From: Agrobacterium vitis
GTDB lineage: Bacteria > Pseudomonadota > Alphaproteobacteria > Rhizobiales > Rhizobiaceae
Assembly: GCF_014926405.1 (NCBI RefSeq)
Contig: NZ_JACXXJ020000006.1
Location: 1 to 56,347, forward strand
DNA length: 56,347 nucleotides
Direction of reading: 5' to 3'
The translations under genes and the position numbers were made by a program. The notes beneath the pieces are model-generated. The model made no database searches and was not told the DNA's origin. It saw nothing but the letters and a program-made list of their open reading frames with translations. Shown piece after piece: positions 1-9,667 of the stretch. Position 1 is the first letter of the stretch; every line of letters starts with the position of its first letter.

Positions 1-1195
1 CCGCGGCTGCCGGCGTCGGCGACCCCGACGCGTTATCGCGCAGCCCCACGAAGGCCAACCGTTTCGAGCCTCTGTCCCTGATCTCGGCTCTGTCGGTCAT
101 GACCGAAAAGCTGGGTTTGGTGTCGACGGTATCGACCAGCTATTACGAGCCTTTCAATGTCGCTCGCATCTTCGCATCGATCGATCAGCTGAGCCAAGGG
201 CCGCGCCTGCTGGAACGTCGTCACGTCCGACCACGACGAGACCGGATACAACTTCAACCGCCAAGGCCTCGATCCGCATGCCGTCCGCTACGATCGAGCC
301 CAGGAATTTATCGATGTCGTGTTCGGGCTTTGGGACAGTTTCGAACGGGATGCACTTCTGCTCGACCGCGAGCAGGGTGTCTATTACGACAAGGAGAAGC
401 TCCATACGCTTGATCACATCGGCAAACACTTCCAGGTCCGCGGTCCGCTGAACATTTCTCCGTCAGCGCAAGGTCGACCTGTGATTGCCCAGGCGGGTGG
501 ATCGGAAGCCGGGATGGCGCTTGCTGCCCGCACCTCTGAAATCGTGTTCAGCCTTGCCTCCAATCTCGAGAGCAATCGGGCGTTCTATCAAAACGTGAAG
601 GGAAGAATGCCTGCTTTCGGGCGCGACCCCGACGACATGAAGATCATGCCGGGCATCGTCATCAACGTTGGCGAAACAGAAGCCGAAGCCAAGGCCAAGG
701 TCGATTTCCTGATCGACAATCTGCATCCCGATGTCGGACGCCTGATGCTTTCAGAATTCCTGGAAGCGGATCTTCGCGGTGTTTCCCTTCGACGAACCTT
801 TCCCAGTGGATCGCCTGCCGGCGGAGCCAAAGGGATCCCGAAAGATGTTCGATCAATTGGTGGAGTTTGTGAAGCAGGGTCAAACGGTTGGACAGTTGAT
901 CCGCCACTATGCCGAGCGACATACAGGGAACGGCATCACCGGCACGCCCACCCAGATCGCCGACTATATGGAGGAATGGTTCGAGACGCGTGCTGCAGAC
1001 GGTTTCATCCTGATGTTCCCGACGCTGCCCTCAAGCCTTGACGACTTCGTCAGGCTGGTGCTGCCGGAGCTGCGTCGTCGTGGCTTGTTCCGCGAGGAGT
1101 ACGAGGGTTCGACCCTGCGTGACAATCTCGGCCTCTCGATGCCGCCGAACCGTTATACGCTGCTGCAAGGATCGCAGCGGCAGGGCGGGCTTGAG
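1..1195 (+). pseudogene. LLM-class flavin-dependent monooxygenase, 5'-truncated by window edge and frameshifted
   Basis: The reading frame enters from the left edge in frame 3 (residues matching RFEPLSLISAL and TSYYEPFNVARIFASID), jumps to frame 1 near 198 (ACWNVVTSDHDETGYNF) and to frame 2 near 778 (VFPFDEPFPVD, then GFILMFP). Read together they give a NtaA/SnaA/DszA-type monooxygenase, which uses FMNH2 from a partner reductase to oxidise small organic substrates. Both jumps fit a single extra base. The last frame runs without a stop into the reductase start at 1196; a TGA in another frame lies one base before that ATG, suggesting where the ancestral stop was. Family is clear; substrate is unknown. 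The frameshifts could be real decay or base-calling errors. Confidence 0.8.
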
Positions 1196-1703
1196 ATGGA
1201 CGGCAGCTCTCTTGTGAAATCCAGCGCCGAGCAGTTCAAATCCGCCATGCGACATCTGGCGGGTGCTGTCTGCGTGGTCACCACCGGCGAAGGAGATTTG
1301 CGTACCGGTTTCACGGCAACCTCCGTCACTGCGCTTTCCGCAGACGGACCAACCATCATGACCGCACTGAACCGTGGGTCTTCGTCCTGGCCAGCACTTG
1401 AACGTGGCCGACACTTTTGTATCAACGTGCTATCCGTTGACCATCAAGCGGTGGCTCATTCCTTCTCAGGATTCGGAGGCGTTCAGGGTGCTGACGCGCT
1501 ACGAAGGTTACCAATGGTGGCAGATGGAGACCGGAGGACTGGCTTTGGAGGGAGCCTTGGCGAGCTTCGACTGTGAACTGGAAGAGGCGATCATTCACCG
1601 CTCTCATGCCATCGTCATTGGACTGGTCAGGTCAATTGCAACGTTCGATGCAAACGAGCCGCTGCTTTACTGGCGTGGTGCCTATCGTCATTTGAGAACC
1701 TGA
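1196..1703 (+). pseudogene. flavin reductase (FMN) of the two-component monooxygenase, frameshifted
   Basis: The N-terminal half (FKSAMRHLAGAVCVVTT, FTATSVTALSADGP, FSGFGG) is a flavin-reductase-like FMN-binding domain that would supply reduced flavin to the upstream monooxygenase. The frame shifts by one base near 1497; the remainder (RYEGYQWW, FDCELEEAI, HAIVIGLV, YWRGAY) continues in frame 3 to the TGA at 1701-1703. With the shift repaired the protein is about 168 residues, normal for the family. It follows the monooxygenase directly, as usual for these pairs. As written neither product is functional. Confidence 0.8.
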
Positions 1704-1713
1704 CGGCTGTCCC

Positions 1714-2685
1714 TCATGGGGCCGTCCTGTCTTCGTGCACGTGGACGGATCGATGAGCGAGGTCTCCCTGCTGCCGCCCCTTGCTCAATATCCATCGATG
1801 AAACTCCCGGCCGGCGGGCTTGTCGAAGGCGGCTGAGGACCATGCGACATAGTAGGGCTGTGGCATGGGGAGCCGGAGGTCGAATGGCACGATCAGGCGG
1901 CCGGCCACAATATCGTCCCACACCATGGACAACTGCGCGAGCACGACCCCTTCACCGTAAAGCGCTGCATCGAGAGCCGCGTTGGTGAATGAGAAGACCA
2001 GCGTAGGCTCTATGAATGGGGAGCTTTTACAGTGCGCCGCTGCCCATTGTGACCACCCCGGGGACTGTCCTTCGCTGTCTGCCCATTCAATCTCGATGAG
2101 CGGCAATTGCAAGAGATGCTCCGGCCGCGTGACCAGCTCACGGCCTTTGAAGCCGGGCGCGTAGACGGGCAGGACAATATCTGTGAACAGGCGCGCATAT
2201 TGTCGATGCGGTTCTATATGCCGGCCATAGGTAATGCGGAAATCGGCATCACCATTCTCCAGGTTTGGTTCAGTCAAGTCGCCTTGCAGACGCGCTTTTG
2301 CGCCATTGCTGATCTTCTGCCATTCCACCATCCTTGGGGCCAGCCACTTTGCCGCAAGGGAGCGCAAGCTGCTCACGGTGATCGAGCTGGTGGAACGGAT
2401 TTTTCTCACGGCATCTTGGGCATCCTGAAATTCCTGAAAGCCCCGAGCCAGGAAGTTTCGATAGGATTGCCCCGCACTGGTCAGCTTGACGCTATTACCC
2501 GCTCTCGTCACCAGACTGATACCGACAGACCTCTCGAGGCTCTTTATATGCTGGCTGACAGCTCCAACCGTGATGCCAAGGGCTTCCGCGGCAGCCGTCA
2601 TTGTTCCGAGGCGGCCGAACTCTTCAAACGCCATCAGGGATTTCATCGGCGGAAGGTTTTTTAGGGACAAGTCCGGGGCACCCAA
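1714..2685 (-). CDS. LysR-family transcriptional regulator, GcvA-like
   Basis: The protein opens with the GcvA-type N-terminus (LPPMKSLMAFEEFGRLG) and a winged helix-turn-helix (MTAAAEALGITVGAVSQHIK), followed by a periplasmic-binding-protein-like effector domain. It is divergent from the ABC transporter operon beginning at 2830, with 144 bases between them that hold two palindromes, so it probably controls that operon in response to its substrate. The longest frame begins with TTG at 2685; TTG at 2670 or ATG at 2646 are alternatives and the family N-terminus favours one of the TTGs. The C-terminal tail is rich in His and Arg. Effector unknown. Confidence 0.85.
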   Translation of the reverse strand: MGAPDLSLKNLPPMKSLMAFEEFGRLGTMTAAAEALGITVGAVSQHIKSLERSVGISLVTRAGNSVKLTSAGQSYRNFLARGFQEFQDAQDAVRKIRSTSSITVSSLRSLAAKWLAPRMVEWQKISNGAKARLQGDLTEPNLENGDADFRITYGRHIEPHRQYARLFTDIVLPVYAPGFKGRELVTRPEHLLQLPLIEIEWADSEGQSPGWSQWAAAHCKSSPFIEPTLVFSFTNAALDAALYGEGVVLAQLSMVWDDIVAGRLIVPFDLRLPMPQPYYVAWSSAAFDKPAGREFHRWILSKGRQQGDLAHRSVHVHEDRTAP

Positions 2686-2691
2686 GTTTAA

Positions 2692-2701
2692 TTTAGCTAA
2701 A
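2692..2701. promoter_or_regulatory. perfect 10-bp palindrome in LysR/ABC operon divergent region
   Basis: TTTAGCTAAA is a perfect palindrome just upstream of the LysR start. LysR proteins commonly bind dyads next to their own promoters; assignment to this regulator is inference. Confidence 0.35.
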
Positions 2702-2758
2702 GCAGTCTATATTAAAAGCATGCTTCTTCAATAGGCATTAAATGATAAATTGTTCGAT

Positions 2759-2777
2759 ATTGGCTATGAACGCCAAT
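2759..2777. promoter_or_regulatory. inverted repeat ATTGGC-N7-GCCAAT upstream of the ABC operon
   Basis: Two 6-base arms that are exact reverse complements are separated by 7 bases, 53 bases before the binding-protein start. The size fits a LysR-type operator. Role inferred from position only. Confidence 0.4.
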
Positions 2778-2829
2778 CAAAAGGGGAACGCTGCGGGCCG
2801 TCGGTCCGGGCAAAAAAGATGAGGTTACA

Positions 2830-3684
2830 ATGGGAAGTTTCGTCTCAACTATCCGGACTGCTTTCAAGAGATCCGCGGGTGCACACCTTGCGAGCATCGT
2901 CCTTGCTGTGAGCGTTCTGGCGCCAAACATTGCCGCTGCCGATGCACTCCAGAAAGCGAAATCTGCGGGCAAGCTGGTGGTCGTAACCGAGATGCAGTTC
3001 GCGCCCTTCGACATGAAGGTCGATGGCAAATATGTCGGCGTCAACAGGGATCTCTTCGACGAGATCGGCAAGGAACTTGGTCTTGCGATGGACTACGTCG
3101 ACCTGCCGTGGACAAGCGTCCTGCCTGGCTTGGAATCGGGGAAATTCGATTTCGTCGGCGCGCCCATCAATGCCACGAAAGAACGCGTCACCCGTTACGC
3201 CTTTACCAATCCTTTCGCCTTCTCCGGCAGCGCATTCATGAAGCGTAAGGGCGATGCAGCGGTTACCAAGCCTGAAGACCTCAAAGGGCAGACCGTCGGG
3301 GTGGTGAAGTCCAGCGCCATCCTGCGCCAGGTACAACGGTTCAACGAAACCACCCCCGTTACCATTCGCGAGTATTCGGACAACAACCAGCTCTATGCCG
3401 ATCTCGCAATCGGCCGCGTCACGGCTGCCGCCAGCTCTTTGGCAAACGTCTCCTATGCCGCGCAGCAGCGTCCCGATACGTTCGAAGTCGTTAAGCCGAC
3501 ATTCGGCATCCCGACCTATTACGGCTGGATCGCCCGCAATGACGAAGACAGCAAGAGCCTGATTGCCGCCATCAACGTGGCCCTCGCCAAGGTCATTGCA
3601 GACGGACGCATGGCCGCCATCCAGAAAAAATGGTTCGGCGAAGCCTATGATCTGCCGGCAGTCATGCCCGAACCGCAGATCTAA
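2830..3684 (+). CDS. amino-acid-type ABC transporter substrate-binding protein (family 3)
   Basis: The 284-residue protein starts with a long signal peptide (a basic stretch, then SIVLAVSVLAPNIAAA, probable cleavage before DALQ). A periplasmic binding domain of the polar amino acid family follows: VVVTEMQFAPFDM, DGKYVGVNRDLFDEIGKEL, WTSVLPGLESGKFDFV and a C-terminal KKWFGE. It captures the operon's substrate in the periplasm and delivers it to the permeases at 3712 and 4356. A GAGG element precedes the ATG. The ligand cannot be told from sequence; downstream enzymes suggest an amino acid or branched carboxylate. Confidence 0.93.
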   Translation: MGSFVSTIRTAFKRSAGAHLASIVLAVSVLAPNIAAADALQKAKSAGKLVVVTEMQFAPFDMKVDGKYVGVNRDLFDEIGKELGLAMDYVDLPWTSVLPGLESGKFDFVGAPINATKERVTRYAFTNPFAFSGSAFMKRKGDAAVTKPEDLKGQTVGVVKSSAILRQVQRFNETTPVTIREYSDNNQLYADLAIGRVTAAASSLANVSYAAQQRPDTFEVVKPTFGIPTYYGWIARNDEDSKSLIAAINVALAKVIADGRMAAIQKKWFGEAYDLPAVMPEPQI

Positions 3685-3711
3685 CTGAGCAAAGAATGCT
3701 GGCGAGAACCC

Positions 3712-4359
3712 ATGCAAACGATATTACATACGCTTCCCTTCCTTCTGGAGGGCGCCTTGGTCACAATCTACATATCGGTGCTTGGAACGATCGTCGGCAT
3801 TCCGATCGGAACGTTGGTTCTCATTCTGCGCCGTTCCGGAATTGCTGTCGCGGAGTTCTTTGCCCGCACCTATGTCAGCTACTTCCGCTCGGTGCCGCTT
3901 CTGGTCCAGTTGCTGCTCTTTTATAATTTCCTGCCGCTTGCCGGAATCGACATGTCGGCGACGATGGCGTCTGTCCTCGCGCTTGGCTTGATCAGTGGCG
4001 CCTATGTGGCTGAGATCCTGCGCGGCGTCCATGGCAGCATTTCGCAAGGCCAGATAGAAGCTGCCCGAACGCTTGGCTACGACCCTGTCAGCATATGGCG
4101 CACCATCCTGCTTCCTCAGGTGTTTCGCCTGGCATTGCCGGCGCTCATGAACGAACTGACGCTGATGATGAAATCCTCTTCGCTGATCTCGGTCGTCGGT
4201 ATCGCGGAACTGGCGCGCACGAGCCAGAATATCGTGTCGACAACATTTCGTCCAATCGAGATCTACACCGCCACCTGCGCCATCTATATCGTCATCACGC
4301 AGATCCTGCTTCTTGCCGGTCGGATTTTCGAGCACAGAATGAGGCGAGCAGGCCGATGA
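3712..4359 (+). CDS. ABC transporter permease (polar amino acid type, HisM/GlnP family)
   Basis: A 215-residue inner-membrane protein with about five hydrophobic segments and the inner-membrane-component loop around DPVSIWRTILLPQVFRLALP, which docks on the ATPase. The motif SYFRSVPLLVQL is typical of this family. Its stop overlaps the start of the next permease in an ATGA arrangement, implying translational coupling and a heterodimeric channel. Confidence 0.93.
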   Translation: MQTILHTLPFLLEGALVTIYISVLGTIVGIPIGTLVLILRRSGIAVAEFFARTYVSYFRSVPLLVQLLLFYNFLPLAGIDMSATMASVLALGLISGAYVAEILRGVHGSISQGQIEAARTLGYDPVSIWRTILLPQVFRLALPALMNELTLMMKSSSLISVVGIAELARTSQNIVSTTFRPIEIYTATCAIYIVITQILLLAGRIFEHRMRRAGR

Positions 4360-5024
4360 ACTTCGATCTCTCTGCAATCGTCCCCTATGGTCCGGCACTG
4401 CTGAGTGGATTGGGCACGACCCTGCTGTGCTGGGTCGCCGGCAGCGCGGGCGCCATGGCGATCGGTTTTGTCGTGGTGCTGTGCCGTATCTCGCCGAGCC
4501 GCATTCTGTCCGCCGCGGCCCTGTTTTACACTGAGATCATTCGCGGGACGCCGCCGCTTCTGGTCGCCTTCTTCATCTATGGAGCAGGCCCTTCCTTTGG
4601 TCTGGTTCTAGAGCCCCTGCCGGCCGGCATTCTCGCGCTTTCGCTTCACGGCAGCGCCTATATGGCAGAAATCTACCGGGTCGGCTTCAACGCCGTTCCC
4701 CGCGGTCATGTCGAAGCCGGCATCAGCTTGGGACTTCCACGCCTTGCAATCTTCCGTCGGATTCAGGCACCCGAAGCTTTGGTCGCAATCACGCCGTCAC
4801 TTGTGAACGCATTGATCGTCGTCAGCAAGGAGACCTCTGTCCTTTCCATTATCTCGGTCCCCGAGCTGACTTACGAGGTTCAGAAAATGTCCATCGAAAC
4901 ATTTGCAGCTTTCGAATCCCTGTTCGCGCTGGCCCTCGGTTACTGGATCGTCGTCAGTTCCATCGCCAGGGCCGGCCACTATATCGAACGCCGCGTCATG
5001 CGGCACACTGTCAGGAGCGAATAA
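4356..5024 (+). CDS. second ABC transporter permease (polar amino acid type)
   Basis: A 222-residue membrane protein ([20 protein letters not shown]) with the family motif [20 protein letters not shown] and an EAA-like loop ([20 protein letters not shown]). The start at 4356 is chosen because it overlaps the previous stop by four bases; an in-frame extension upstream would lie inside the first permease. Its TAA overlaps the ATG of the ATPase at 5024. Together the two permeases form the pore. Confidence 0.93.
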   Translation: MNFDLSAIVPYGPALLSGLGTTLLCWVAGSAGAMAIGFVVVLCRISPSRILSAAALFYTEIIRGTPPLLVAFFIYGAGPSFGLVLEPLPAGILALSLHGSAYMAEIYRVGFNAVPRGHVEAGISLGLPRLAIFRRIQAPEALVAITPSLVNALIVVSKETSVLSIISVPELTYEVQKMSIETFAAFESLFALALGYWIVVSSIARAGHYIERRVMRHTVRSE

Positions 5025-5803
5025 TGGCGGAAGAAATGGTCCGTATCGCCAGCGTTTCGAAGTCATTCGGTCCGTTGAAGGTGTTGCACGACGTCAATCT
5101 CGTCGCCGAGAAATCCGAGGTCCTTTGCCTCATTGGGCCGAGCGGGTCTGGCAAGAGTACGCTCCTGCGCTGTGTCAATTTCCTTGAGTCCTATGACGAA
5201 GGCGAAATTCTGGTGGAGGGCAAGCTGATGGGCTACGACATGTCCTCGGGCGCGCGCAAACTGATGCGCGGGGGGCAGTTGCGCGCCATGCGACGCAGCA
5301 TCGGCATGGTCTTTCAGCACTTCAATCTGTGGCCTCACATGACCGCCCTCGACAATGTCGCCGATCCGTTGCGGCAGGTAAAGGGAATGTCCAAGGCCGA
5401 TGCTCATCGCAAGGCGATGGAGACTTTGGAGAAGGTGGGACTGGCGGCCAAGGCTGACGGTTATCCCGCGGCCCTTTCGGGCGGACAGCAGCAGCGCGTA
5501 GCAATCGCGCGGTCGCTTGCCATGGACCCTCATCTGATGCTGTTTGACGAGCCGACCTCTGCATTGGATCCAGAACTTGTCGGCGAGGTGCTTCAAGTCA
5601 TGCGCGATCTGGCGAAAGAGGGGATGACGATGATCGTTGTCACGCATGAGATCGGCTTTGCAGCGCAGGTCGCCGACAAAGTTGCCTTTCTTGACGGAGG
5701 CCGGATCGTTCGCTGCGGCCCTCCACGGGATGTTCTCTATTCTCCAGAGGAGCCGCGCCTCAAGCAGTTTCTCCAGACCTATCACGAACGCAATCAATTT
5801 TAG
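5024..5803 (+). CDS. ABC transporter ATP-binding protein (amino acid type)
   Basis: A 259-residue ATPase with Walker [11 protein letters not shown]-loop ([16 protein letters not shown]), signature [16 protein letters not shown], Walker [15 protein letters not shown] and the switch His in VVTHEIGFA. It drives import through the permeases encoded just upstream. An insert of about 15 residues after the first strand region ([16 protein letters not shown]) is seen in several members of this subfamily. All catalytic motifs are intact. Confidence 0.95.
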   Translation: MAEEMVRIASVSKSFGPLKVLHDVNLVAEKSEVLCLIGPSGSGKSTLLRCVNFLESYDEGEILVEGKLMGYDMSSGARKLMRGGQLRAMRRSIGMVFQHFNLWPHMTALDNVADPLRQVKGMSKADAHRKAMETLEKVGLAAKADGYPAALSGGQQQRVAIARSLAMDPHLMLFDEPTSALDPELVGEVLQVMRDLAKEGMTMIVVTHEIGFAAQVADKVAFLDGGRIVRCGPPRDVLYSPEEPRLKQFLQTYHERNQF

Positions 5804-5814
5804 GAGGGGCGGCC

Positions 5815-6741
5815 ATGCCAACCCGCGATATTTCCATATCGGACGTCGTGCTGCGCGACGGGCTGCAGCTCGTCGACACGGTGTTGATGCCGGAGACGAA
5901 GATGCAGATTTTCGACATGCTTTACGCAGCCGGCGTCAGGTCATTCGACGTCACAAGCTTCGTGCCGCCGGCGCGATTTCCACAATATGCAGATGCTGTC
6001 GAGTTGGTCGCCCATGGCCGCAGCAAACCAGATGTTTTCCTCTCTGCGTTTGCGCCCAATCCCAAAGGGGCCGAGCGAGCGGTTGCCGCAGGCGTTGACT
6101 CCGTGAGCTTCGTGGTGTCGGCAAGCGTCAGCCACAACCTCGCCAATGTCCGCAACACGCCGACCGAGCAGATGGAGGCGGCGAAGGCGGTCAAGATCTC
6201 CATGGCCTCCGCCGAGCGCCCGGCCCAGCTCGTCCTGGCGATTGCCTCGGCATTTGGCTGCTCGATTGAGGGGGCTGTCGATCCTGAAAGCGTCTTCAGG
6301 CTTGCCGAGCAGGCGCGCGACATCGGTGCCGACGAGATCTGCATTTCTGACACAGTTGGGTATGCCAGCCCTCGGCAGGTGAAAGACATCGTCGCGGGCG
6401 TCCGATCTGCGGCAGGTGCGGACATTCCGTTGCGCATTCACCTGCACGACACGACCGGAACCGGCATGGCCTGCGCCTACGCCGCTTTGGAGGTCGGGAT
6501 CACCCGTTTCGATGCGGCGCTCGGCGGTCTTGGCGGCTGCCCGTTCGCGCCGGGTGCATCCGGCAACATTTCGACCGAAGACCTTGTCTACATGATGGAG
6601 ACGTCAGGTCAGCGCACGGGGATCGACCTCGAAACGCTTCTGATCGCCACCCATGCCCTTCACACGTTTCTTCCGAACGATCCCATGCCGAGCCATATTT
6701 TCACGTCGGGGATTCCCAAAGCATACGGAATGCGCACATGA
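5815..6741 (+). CDS. hydroxymethylglutaryl-CoA lyase-like enzyme
   Basis: A 308-residue TIM-barrel lyase of the HMGL/DRE family. It has the substrate motif VVLRDGLQ at the N-terminus, the metal-binding HLHDTTGTGMA segment and the catalytic cysteine loop GGLGGCPFAPGASGN. HMG-CoA lyases split 3-hydroxy-3-methylglutaryl-CoA into acetyl-CoA and acetoacetate; close relatives cleave other tertiary hydroxyacyl-CoAs. It follows the transporter by 11 bases and overlaps the CaiB gene by four, so it probably cleaves the CoA ester made by that transferase. A ribosome site AGGAGG lies before the ATG. Confidence 0.9.
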   Translation: MPTRDISISDVVLRDGLQLVDTVLMPETKMQIFDMLYAAGVRSFDVTSFVPPARFPQYADAVELVAHGRSKPDVFLSAFAPNPKGAERAVAAGVDSVSFVVSASVSHNLANVRNTPTEQMEAAKAVKISMASAERPAQLVLAIASAFGCSIEGAVDPESVFRLAEQARDIGADEICISDTVGYASPRQVKDIVAGVRSAAGADIPLRIHLHDTTGTGMACAYAALEVGITRFDAALGGLGGCPFAPGASGNISTEDLVYMMETSGQRTGIDLETLLIATHALHTFLPNDPMPSHIFTSGIPKAYGMRT

Positions 6742-7898
6742 CCAAGACCCTTCCCTTAAGCGGCATCAAAGTTCTGGAATTTTCCCAGATGATCATGGGG
6801 CCATGCTGTGGTCTGATCCTCGCCGATCTCGGCGCTGACGTGATCAAGATCGAACCGATCAAAGGTGATCGCACCCGCAATCTGACGGGTCTTGCCGCCG
6901 GTTTTTTCGACACGTTCGGTCGCAACAAGAAAAGTGTGGCGCTCGATCTGACGCTCAATGAGGACCGTGCCGTTCTCGATGACCTGATTGCCGAAACGGA
7001 TATTCTGATCGAGAATTTTCGGCCTGGCATGATGAAAGCAACAGGGCTGGACTATGAGAGCCTGAAGAGCCAACATCCAGAGCTAATATATTGTTCGCTC
7101 AAGGGGTTTCTCGCGGGCCCCTATCAACATCGTACCGCGCTGGACGAGGTCGTCCAGATGATGAGCGGTCTCGCATTCATGACGGGATTGCCAGATCGGC
7201 CGTTACGAACCGGTGCGTCCGTCAACGATATCATGGGCGCCATGTTCGGCGTGATCGGTATCCAGGCGGCATTGCGCGAAAGACAAACCACCGGTCTCGG
7301 CCAGGAAGTGCAAGCTTCACTCTACGAGAACGCTGCCTTCCTGATGGCTCCCGCCATGCTGGCGGAGGTCATAACGGGCCAGGCCTCGACACCCTTCTCG
7401 GTCACCGAACGTCCTTGGCCGGCCTACGATCTTTTCGATCTCGCCGATGGCAACAAACTGTTCGTCGGTATTGTCGGTGACCAGCAGTGGCATGACTTCT
7501 GCGTGGCCTTCGAAAGGTCCGGCTGGCTGGCCGATCCCCGACTAGCAAGCAATGCTTTGCGCCAGCAGGCTCGCTCTTGGCTTATTCCCGAAATCCGCAG
7601 TCTGTTCCTGTCGCTCGACGCACCCGAGGTGAAAGCCACTGTCGAGCAGCTTGGCCTGCCGTTTGCTCCGGTCTGCACACCCATCGAGTTGCTGGACGAT
7701 CCGCATCTCAACGCGAACCATGGCATGATCGACGTGGTGCTGAGCAACGGAATGGCCTCCAAGCTTCCAGCGCTGCCGCTGACGCTCGGCGGAAAGCGTC
7801 TCGGCGGAACGCGGCCGCGAGCGCCGCATATCGGCGAGCACACGTCCGAAGTCGCCCGCTCCAGCACGTTCGCTGCGCCGATCACACAGGTGGAGTGA
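6738..7898 (+). CDS. CaiB/BaiF family (class III) CoA-transferase
   Basis: A 386-residue enzyme beginning LPLSGIKVLEFSQMIMGP, with the family segments LADLGADVIKIE and FGRNKKSVALDL. The expected catalytic Asp is in GASVNDIMGAMFG. Such enzymes move CoA from a donor thioester to a carboxylic acid. The ATGA overlap with the lyase gene argues that it activates the lyase substrate. The natural acid is unknown; 3-hydroxy-3-methylglutarate or a related branched diacid would fit. Confidence 0.9.
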   Translation: MTKTLPLSGIKVLEFSQMIMGPCCGLILADLGADVIKIEPIKGDRTRNLTGLAAGFFDTFGRNKKSVALDLTLNEDRAVLDDLIAETDILIENFRPGMMKATGLDYESLKSQHPELIYCSLKGFLAGPYQHRTALDEVVQMMSGLAFMTGLPDRPLRTGASVNDIMGAMFGVIGIQAALRERQTTGLGQEVQASLYENAAFLMAPAMLAEVITGQASTPFSVTERPWPAYDLFDLADGNKLFVGIVGDQQWHDFCVAFERSGWLADPRLASNALRQQARSWLIPEIRSLFLSLDAPEVKATVEQLGLPFAPVCTPIELLDDPHLNANHGMIDVVLSNGMASKLPALPLTLGGKRLGGTRPRAPHIGEHTSEVARSSTFAAPITQVE

Positions 7899-7984
7899 CA
7901 GGGAACGAACCGACGCTTTGTCGCGAAACGCCGTCAGGTGAAACCCCGCCACTCAGAGTAGGCATCAAACAGTTGGAGTCCGAC

Positions 7985-9076
7985 GTGAAGCTCGTCCCAA
8001 ATCCGGCAATTGCCGACCTTCCGCTCTACAATGCCGGCATGAATATCGAGTTTGCACGGAAGGTCAGTGGTAGATCGCAGATTGCTGCGCTCGCCAGCAA
8101 TGAGAATCCATATGGCTGCTCGCCTAAAGTCCGAGCGATGTTCGCGTCGGATCTGTTTGATCCGTCGCGTTATCCGGACCCTGGTTGCACGGCATTGCGG
8201 GAGGCGATTTCAGCCAGAACCAATGTTGCCCTCGAGAATATCGTGGTGGGCAACGGATCCGAGGAAATCGTGGCAGCCATTTCCCGCGCTTATTTGGTCA
8301 CTGGAAGTAGAGCGCTGACCGTCACGCCGAGTTTCGGCCTGCATGAGATCGATCCGATCGCGGCCGGTGCAACGGTCACGAAGATCCCGATGACGCAAGA
8401 TATGGAGTTCGATATTGCCGCGCTTGAGGTGGCGCTCGCCGCGAAGCCTGCCGTCTTCTTCCTGCCGACACCCTCCAACCCTGTCGGTTGTACGCTGGGC
8501 ATGCTTCAGCTTGAGCGTCTTGCGGCAGCCACAAGTCCGGAGACCCTCTTCGTCATCGACGAGGCCTACTTCGAGTTCCAGAATGAAGTCGACGGGACGC
8601 GGTTCTTGGGTCGCAGCGGTCTCAACTGCGTCGTTCTGCGGACGTTTTCAAAAGCCTATGGTCTGGCAGGCCTGCGGGTCGGTTACGGCCTGTGCTCAAA
8701 CGCCGGGATTGCCGATATGCTGAAGCGCGCCAAGCCGCCTTTCGACGTCAACTCCGCTGCGCAAATGGCAGCGACGATCGCGCTCGGCGATCAGGAATGG
8801 ATGGAAGCCTCTGTTGCAAAAATAACGGCGGAACGTCAGCGCGTCGCGCTGCAAGTCACCGATCTTGGGCTGTTTGCCGCGCCGTCGTCGGCAAATTTCA
8901 TCTTCGTAAGAACGCCGAAGCCGGGTTACGAGGTGGCACAGGCTCTTTTGATGAACGGGGTCGTCGTCAAGCCCTGGAAAGAAGCCGGTTTTGACAACTG
9001 GCTTAGGGTATCGATCGGCACAGATGTTGAGAACGATATGTTTCTCACAGCGCTGAAAGAAGTGATCACACCTTAA
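7985..9076 (+). CDS. HisC-like pyridoxal-phosphate aminotransferase
   Basis: The start chosen is GTG at 7985, preceded by GGAG with six-base spacing; the open frame extends further upstream inside the CaiB gene. The 363-residue protein is a class I/II fold aminotransferase resembling histidinol-phosphate aminotransferase: ASNENPYGCSPKV, the cofactor Asp in VIDEAYFEFQ, and the Schiff-base Lys in RTFSKAYGLAGLRVGYG. Placed at the end of an amino acid uptake and CoA-dependent operon, it more likely removes an amino group from the imported substrate than makes histidine. That role is inference. Confidence 0.88.
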   Translation: MKLVPNPAIADLPLYNAGMNIEFARKVSGRSQIAALASNENPYGCSPKVRAMFASDLFDPSRYPDPGCTALREAISARTNVALENIVVGNGSEEIVAAISRAYLVTGSRALTVTPSFGLHEIDPIAAGATVTKIPMTQDMEFDIAALEVALAAKPAVFFLPTPSNPVGCTLGMLQLERLAAATSPETLFVIDEAYFEFQNEVDGTRFLGRSGLNCVVLRTFSKAYGLAGLRVGYGLCSNAGIADMLKRAKPPFDVNSAAQMAATIALGDQEWMEASVAKITAERQRVALQVTDLGLFAAPSSANFIFVRTPKPGYEVAQALLMNGVVVKPWKEAGFDNWLRVSIGTDVENDMFLTALKEVITP

Positions 9077-9667
9077 CCGCGCTCTTCAATGGCGAGTTTT
9101 GAATTGCTGGACCAATTTGGGTTAGTCGCCTTTTCGGTCCGCCAGTCCAACATAACTGGTATCGAAATCTGCGTGTGCCGAATGTCGACCAATGCAATTG
9201 CCTAGCTGAATAGCCCAAGCCAATCTGCAGCTCTCAAAATCAAATCGCTTCCTTAACTAAGTTGTTTGTTCTCGTACGTCGGTTCACATCCCTTCAAGGC
9301 GAAATGGAGTAATCGCGAACATCAATGTGGTGGACATCCATTTAGAGCAGACCTGTGCGCCGGGGGCCGTCGGTCCCGGTTTCCGGCGTCGCCGTCGCTA
9401 TGCTAAACCTCCTACGGCAACCCTTTTAACCGGTCTTGCGGGAGGCGAACGGATTTCGCAGTTTCTGCTGCATCTGGTATGCCCTTTGTTTTGGACGTCT
9501 GCGCAACGACCCAAGATCTGTCGCTCCGCGAAACTGCGCGGTTGTGAACCTTGCTCACCAGATTGGCTGAAAGCGTCCCCCCGGCAACAAGGTTGATCTG
9601 CCGATCGCGCCGTGTTTTGAAGTAAGAAAATTGGCGGCGGGGCTATGACAAGGAACAGCAGAACAGT
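9077..9667. other. gene-poor stretch after the catabolic operon
   Basis: Short frames here resemble no family I recognise and lack convincing ribosome sites. No clear hairpin terminator follows the aminotransferase gene. The right part borders decayed remnants and is probably eroded coding DNA. Confidence 0.5.

Noticed and set aside
2845..3717. Long minus-strand frame opposite the ABC binding protein
   Set aside because: It lies wholly antisense to a gene with clear family motifs, lacks a ribosome site and resembles no protein; high GC produces such shadow frames throughout.
7985..9076. Histidine-biosynthesis role (hisC) for the aminotransferase
   Set aside because: No other histidine gene is nearby and the gene is in an uptake/CoA-transferase operon; only the fold is shared.
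9327..9596. 89-codon plus-strand frame after the HisC-like gene
   Set aside because: No ribosome site, no family resemblance, and it lies in eroded DNA; probably not a gene.
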